Assembly (NCBI GenBank): GCA_002474325.1
Contig: DKNL01000318.1
Coordinates: 1-8,940, forward strand
Origin: Opitutales bacterium UBA7389
GTDB lineage: Bacteria; Verrucomicrobiota; Verrucomicrobiia; Opitutales; Opitutaceae
Length of the DNA stretch: 8,940 bases
Direction: 5' to 3'
Shown: positions 6,513 to 8,940 of the stretch, piece after piece
Position numbering within the stretch: position 1 is the first letter of the stretch
Layout: every line of letters starts with the position of its first letter
The notes under the pieces: generated by a model
Databases searched by the model: none
What the model saw: only the letters and a program-made list of their open reading frames with translations
Told to the model about the DNA's origin: nothing
Translations under genes and position numbers: made by a program

Positions 6513-7957
6513 AAAATCCGCTTTGCACAGGCTATGAAAGCCCGTTTGGAATGTCGCGCCGCTCATTCCTCAATCAGTTGGGAATGGGGCTAGGAGGACT
6601 GGCATTGGGCAGTATGGTGAATCCCTTGAAAGCTGTGACTGACAGGGGACCTGCTTTGTCGGGTACCCACTTTCCTGGCACCGCGAAACGAATTATTTAT
6701 TTGTTCCAATCGGGTGGGCCGTCCCAAATGGACTTATTTGACTACAAACCACGGCTGAACCAGGAGCATGGCGAAGAGCTGCCAGACTCCGTTCGACGAG
6801 GGCAACGACTGACGGGAATGTCGACTAGCCAGGCCAGTTTCCCACTGGCAGGAACGCCGTTTGAATTCAAGCAGCACGGCGAGAGTGGAGCCTGGTTTAG
6901 CGAGACTTTGCCGCATATGACGTCAATCGCGGACAAGATGTGCTTCGTCAAAACCATGTACACGGAGGCTATCAATCACGGTCCAGGTGTGACCATGATG
7001 ATGTCGGGTTCACAGATCCCGGGCAGGCCTACGGTTGGCTCCTGGCTTTCCTATGGTCTGGGCAGTCCGAATGAGAATCTGCCTTCTTATGTTGTATTGA
7101 CGCCGAAAGTACAAAAAGGGCAGCCATTGACCTCTCGCTATTGGGGAAGCGGGTTTCTTCCCGGACGCCATGATGGAGTCCGGTTCCGCCCAGAAAAGGA
7201 TGCAGTACTCTATTTAAATAATCCAGATGGCGTCAGTCGGTTGAGTCGTAGAAAAACCATCGATCATCTAAAGGAGCTGCACGAGTACCAGGTGAGCAAG
7301 CAAAGCGATCCCGTTTTGGAAAGCCAGATTGAGCAATACGAAATGGCTTTCCGGATGCAGACTTCCGTTCCTGAGGTTTCCGATATTAGAGGGGAATCCA
7401 AAGCGACGCTAAAACTGTATGGCGATGACGTTGCAGAGCCGGGCACGTTTGCCGCCAACTGCTTGTTAGCCCGGAGGCTGGCGGAGCGAGAAGTGCCCTT
7501 TGTTCAAGTATTCCACATGGGATGGGATGCTCACAGCGACTGCCCCGGCAACGTGAGATCGAACTCGGAGAAGACCGACCAGGCCTCTGCTGCCCTGATC
7601 AAGGACTTGGAGTCTCGCGGAATGCTAGACGACACGCTAGTTATCTGGGGCGGGGAGTTCGGCCGGACCAATTATTGCCAAGGCAAGATCACCGAAACGA
7701 ATTTTGGTCGTGATCATCATCCCCGCTGCTTTACGATTTGGATGGCCGGAGGTGGTGTGAATCCTGGATACACTCATGGAGTCACGGACGACTATTGCTA
7801 TAACATCGAAGCTGATGGGGTACACGTCCATGACTTTCACGCGACGATGATGCACCTATTGGGTATAGATCATGAACGCCTTACCTACAAGTATCAGGGT
7901 CGGCACTTCCGACTTACGGACGTGCATGGGCACGTCGTTAAGGAACTGCTCGCCTAG
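6509..7957 (+). CDS. Tat-exported DUF1501 family protein
   Basis: 482 residues. The N-terminus carries a twin-arginine signal, MSRRSFLNQLGMGLGGLALG (15-34, Arg17-Arg18), so it is probably folded, perhaps with metal bound, before export to the periplasm. The DUF1501 body (PF07394) is related in fold to alkaline phosphatases and sulfatases. Characteristic segments are FQSGGPSQMDLFD (66-78), INHGPG (155-160), HMGWDAH (336-342), VIWGGEFGRT (378-387), GRDHHP (400-405), and a C-terminal ATMMHLLGIDHERLTY (445-460) followed by YQGRHFRLTD. The Asp/His residues in these blocks are the likely metal ligands, by analogy with the superfamily. The start ATG overlaps the preceding stop (ATGA, 6509-6512), so the two proteins are translationally coupled and probably act together. 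Enzymatic activity is unproven for the family. No defect seen. Confidence 0.93.
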   Translation: MKNPLCTGYESPFGMSRRSFLNQLGMGLGGLALGSMVNPLKAVTDRGPALSGTHFPGTAKRIIYLFQSGGPSQMDLFDYKPRLNQEHGEELPDSVRRGQRLTGMSTSQASFPLAGTPFEFKQHGESGAWFSETLPHMTSIADKMCFVKTMYTEAINHGPGVTMMMSGSQIPGRPTVGSWLSYGLGSPNENLPSYVVLTPKVQKGQPLTSRYWGSGFLPGRHDGVRFRPEKDAVLYLNNPDGVSRLSRRKTIDHLKELHEYQVSKQSDPVLESQIEQYEMAFRMQTSVPEVSDIRGESKATLKLYGDDVAEPGTFAANCLLARRLAEREVPFVQVFHMGWDAHSDCPGNVRSNSEKTDQASAALIKDLESRGMLDDTLVIWGGEFGRTNYCQGKITETNFGRDHHPRCFTIWMAGGGVNPGYTHGVTDDYCYNIEADGVHVHDFHATMMHLLGIDHERLTYKYQGRHFRLTDVHGHVVKELLA

Positions 7958-7989
7958 GTACTGTTCCAGTTGGCAGCCCCTTCGCCACA

Positions 7990-8017
7990 CCTTCTAGCTG
8001 GCGTAGCCAGCCGAAGG
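7990..8017. other. Hairpin element after the DUF1501 gene, with an alternative fold
   Basis: CCTTC (7990-7994), GCTGGC (7997-8002), loop GTA, GCCAGC (8006-8011) and GAAGG (8013-8017) form a two-part stem with a small internal loop. The neighbouring CCAGCC (8007-8012)-GAA-GGCTGG (8016-8021) forms a second hairpin that shares bases with the first, so only one can exist at a time. No T-run follows, so it is not a standard intrinsic terminator. It may be an mRNA 3'-end stabiliser, a factor-assisted terminator or a dispersed REP-like repeat. Confidence 0.5.
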
Positions 8018-8127
8018 CTGGTGGAGGAGGTGGGGAGTCGAAATCGCTAATTACCTAGGGAAGAACGAGTTTAGGGGGCTAGGTTGCTGTATTAACCAGT
8101 GTTTCTATGCATTATCCTGCACCATTT

Positions 8128-8149
8128 ATGACATGAAAATGACATGAAA
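8128..8149. repeat. Tandem duplication of an 11-bp unit (ATGACATGAAA x2)
   Basis: Two exact, adjacent copies of ATGACATGAAA occupy 8128-8138 and 8139-8149. The period is about one helical turn, so both copies would present the same DNA face to a protein. It could be a regulator half-site pair or a slippage duplication. Confidence 0.55.
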
Positions 8150-8308
8150 TAAATAGGCGGGGGAGGGAGTCATTCGAGGGGTAATGCTTTGCATGGGTAT
8201 TAATCAACTGCCACCATAAAAAATGTCGTCCCATAGGGCAATCTCTGTCCTAGTTATGCTGTGAAATCACTCCACACGCTATTCTAGAGCCAGGAAAATA
8301 AACAAATC

Positions 8309-8767
8309 ATGAACCTTCAAGAGCTCAAAGATTCTCTGCAACAGCGCGACGAAATCACCTTCGTCTTGCCCAGTGGTGAATACGTCCCTCCGCATTTCCA
8401 TGTAACTGAAGTCGGCAAATCGAGTAAGCTTTACGTCGACTGCGGAGGCACTGTCCGCGCAGAGGAAGTCATCACTTTTCAGCTTTGGAGTGCAAATGAC
8501 TACGATCACAGAATTCAGCCTCAAAAGATTCTTCAAATAATCGAAATTGCAGAAGATACCCTTGGTTTGGAAAATCTCGAAGTAGAGATTGAATACCAGC
8601 GCGACACGATAGGACGCTATGGTCTCTCGATTGACAAAGATAGGTTTCTTTTGACCCGGACTCAAACCGACTGTCTCGCGAAAGATAAATGTGGCATCCC
8701 TGAACAAGTGGAAGGCCTTGATTCCGAATCTTCATCCGACTGCTGCCCAGATTCTGGTTGCTGCTGA
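8309..8767 (+). CDS. DUF6428 family protein with Cys-rich C-terminus
   Basis: 152 residues, soluble, with no signal peptide or membrane segment. The body (1-131) matches the DUF6428 family as I recall it: MNLQELKDSL, a PPHFHVTEVG block at 27-36 with His29 and His31, YVDCGGTVR (42-50, Cys45), FQLWSANDYDHR (57-68, His67), and TDCLAKDKCGIP (120-131, Cys122 and Cys128). The tail ends CCPDSGCC (145-152), a likely metal- or metalloid-binding clamp. In Bacteroidetes and related groups such genes often lie beside arsR, arsenate reductase and ACR3 genes, so a role in arsenic or metal handling is plausible by context, though no biochemical role is established. No arsenic gene is visible here upstream, or in the 173 bases left downstream. 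A GGA about 14 bases before the ATG is at best a weak ribosome binding site. The start agrees with the family's conserved N-terminus. Confidence 0.85.
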   Translation: MNLQELKDSLQQRDEITFVLPSGEYVPPHFHVTEVGKSSKLYVDCGGTVRAEEVITFQLWSANDYDHRIQPQKILQIIEIAEDTLGLENLEVEIEYQRDTIGRYGLSIDKDRFLLTRTQTDCLAKDKCGIPEQVEGLDSESSSDCCPDSGCC

Positions 8768-8848
8768 CGACTCAATTAAAGACGATCTGGACGGTCCAAA
8801 CGATCTACTCGCCCAACACCTTGGAGCTACCTTCCCAGCATCCCTATG

Positions 8849-8940
8849 GGCCATTTTCATTTTTGGCCAAAAACAGGCTATTTTAGCCCAAAAACAGCCA
8901 AAAAATGTCAATTTTGGCTCATTTTATGCCATTTTTGGCC
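8849..8940. repeat. A/T-rich array of GGCC/GGC-GCC anchored mini-palindromes, cut by window end
   Basis: Consecutive self-complementary units fill this stretch: TTTTTGGCCAAAAA (8860-8873, a perfect 14-base palindrome), GGCTATTTTAGCC (8876-8888), GCCAAAA with TTTTGGC (8897-8903 and 8912-8918), and GCCATTTTTGGC (8928-8939). CCAAAAACAG is repeated exactly with a 21-base period (8867-8876 and 8888-8897). No coding frame of note crosses it. It starts about 80 bases after the DUF6428 stop and continues beyond the window, so its full size is unknown. Confidence 0.6.

Larger units (their letters stand above)
7958..8308. other. Intergenic region between the DUF1501 and DUF6428 genes
   Basis: 350 bases without a gene. 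It holds the hairpin element near its left end, an 11-bp tandem duplication at 8128-8149 and a G-rich tract at 8157-8168. Upstream of the DUF6428 start there is a TATGCT (8255-8260) that could serve as a -10 box, but I see no matching -35. Nothing else is recognisable. Confidence 0.5.

Noticed and set aside
8157..8198. Possible G-quadruplex in the G-rich tract and following G-runs
   Set aside because: Runs are uneven and the loop between the second and last runs is long; no regulatory context supports it.
8279..8735. Two minus-strand open frames (142 and 87 codons) antisense to the DUF6428 gene
   Set aside because: The plus frame matches a known family over its full length; these are shadows.
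8849..8940. Possible CRISPR array at the right edge
   Set aside because: Repeat units are short, imperfect and palindromic, and there are no unique spacers of constant length or cas genes.
1..8940. A multi-gene defence, toxin-antitoxin or secondary-metabolite system
   Set aside because: No nuclease, toxin/antitoxin pair, transposase, integrase or biosynthetic gene is recognisable. Apart from the PSCyt1/DUF1501 pair, genes look like separate units.

Overview
The window looks like chromosome of a marine-type member of the Planctomycetes-Verrucomicrobia group, most likely a verrucomicrobium of the Opitutales/Puniceicoccaceae sort. Three things point there. There is a Planctomycete-type cytochrome c (PSCyt1)/DUF1549/DUF1553 protein directly coupled to a Tat-exported DUF1501 protein. 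There is a short protein built from the 'TVLIRAVGP' adhesin-like domain that is common in Opitutales. There is a DUF6428 protein with a Cys-rich tail. Base composition is fairly balanced and Shine-Dalgarno sites are mostly weak. The lineage is an inference from protein families only.

Layout. Left edge (1-111, minus): the first 37 codons of an ORF matching an internal segment of HK97-type phage major capsid proteins, with a strong ribosome binding site, running off the window. 139-1287 (minus): an exported serine hydrolase of the beta-lactamase/PBP4* class. 1374-1832 (plus): a short protein made of one 'TVLIRAVGP' domain, probably a remnant of a larger surface protein, followed by a clear intrinsic terminator (1883-1912). 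2098-3012 (plus): a TauD/TfdA-type Fe(II)/2-oxoglutarate dioxygenase with its metal ligands intact. 3348-7957 (plus): a two-gene operon driven by a good sigma70-like promoter at 3268-3295, encoding the large PSCyt1-DUF1549-LamG-DUF1553 protein and, with an ATGA stop/start overlap, the DUF1501 protein. 7958-8308: intergenic DNA with a two-way hairpin element and an 11-bp tandem duplication. 8309-8767 (plus): the DUF6428 protein. 8849-8940: a run of A/T-rich mini-palindromes anchored on GGCC/GGC/GCC, cut off by the window end.

How the genes work together. Only the PSCyt1/PSD1 and DUF1501 genes are clearly a functional unit: an exported c-type cytochrome-containing protein with a carbohydrate-binding-like LamG insert, plus a Tat-exported partner of the alkaline-phosphatase-like fold. 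Such pairs occur in many copies in this group and are thought to act in periplasmic breakdown of complex polysaccharides, but their reaction is not established. The other genes look like independent single-gene units. The phage-capsid-like fragment, the orphan domain protein, the isolated DUF6428 gene and the repeat at the right end suggest an accessory, rearranged stretch. I found no convincing new multi-gene system. The best leads are the capsid-like start, the conformational-switch hairpin and the right-end repeat.
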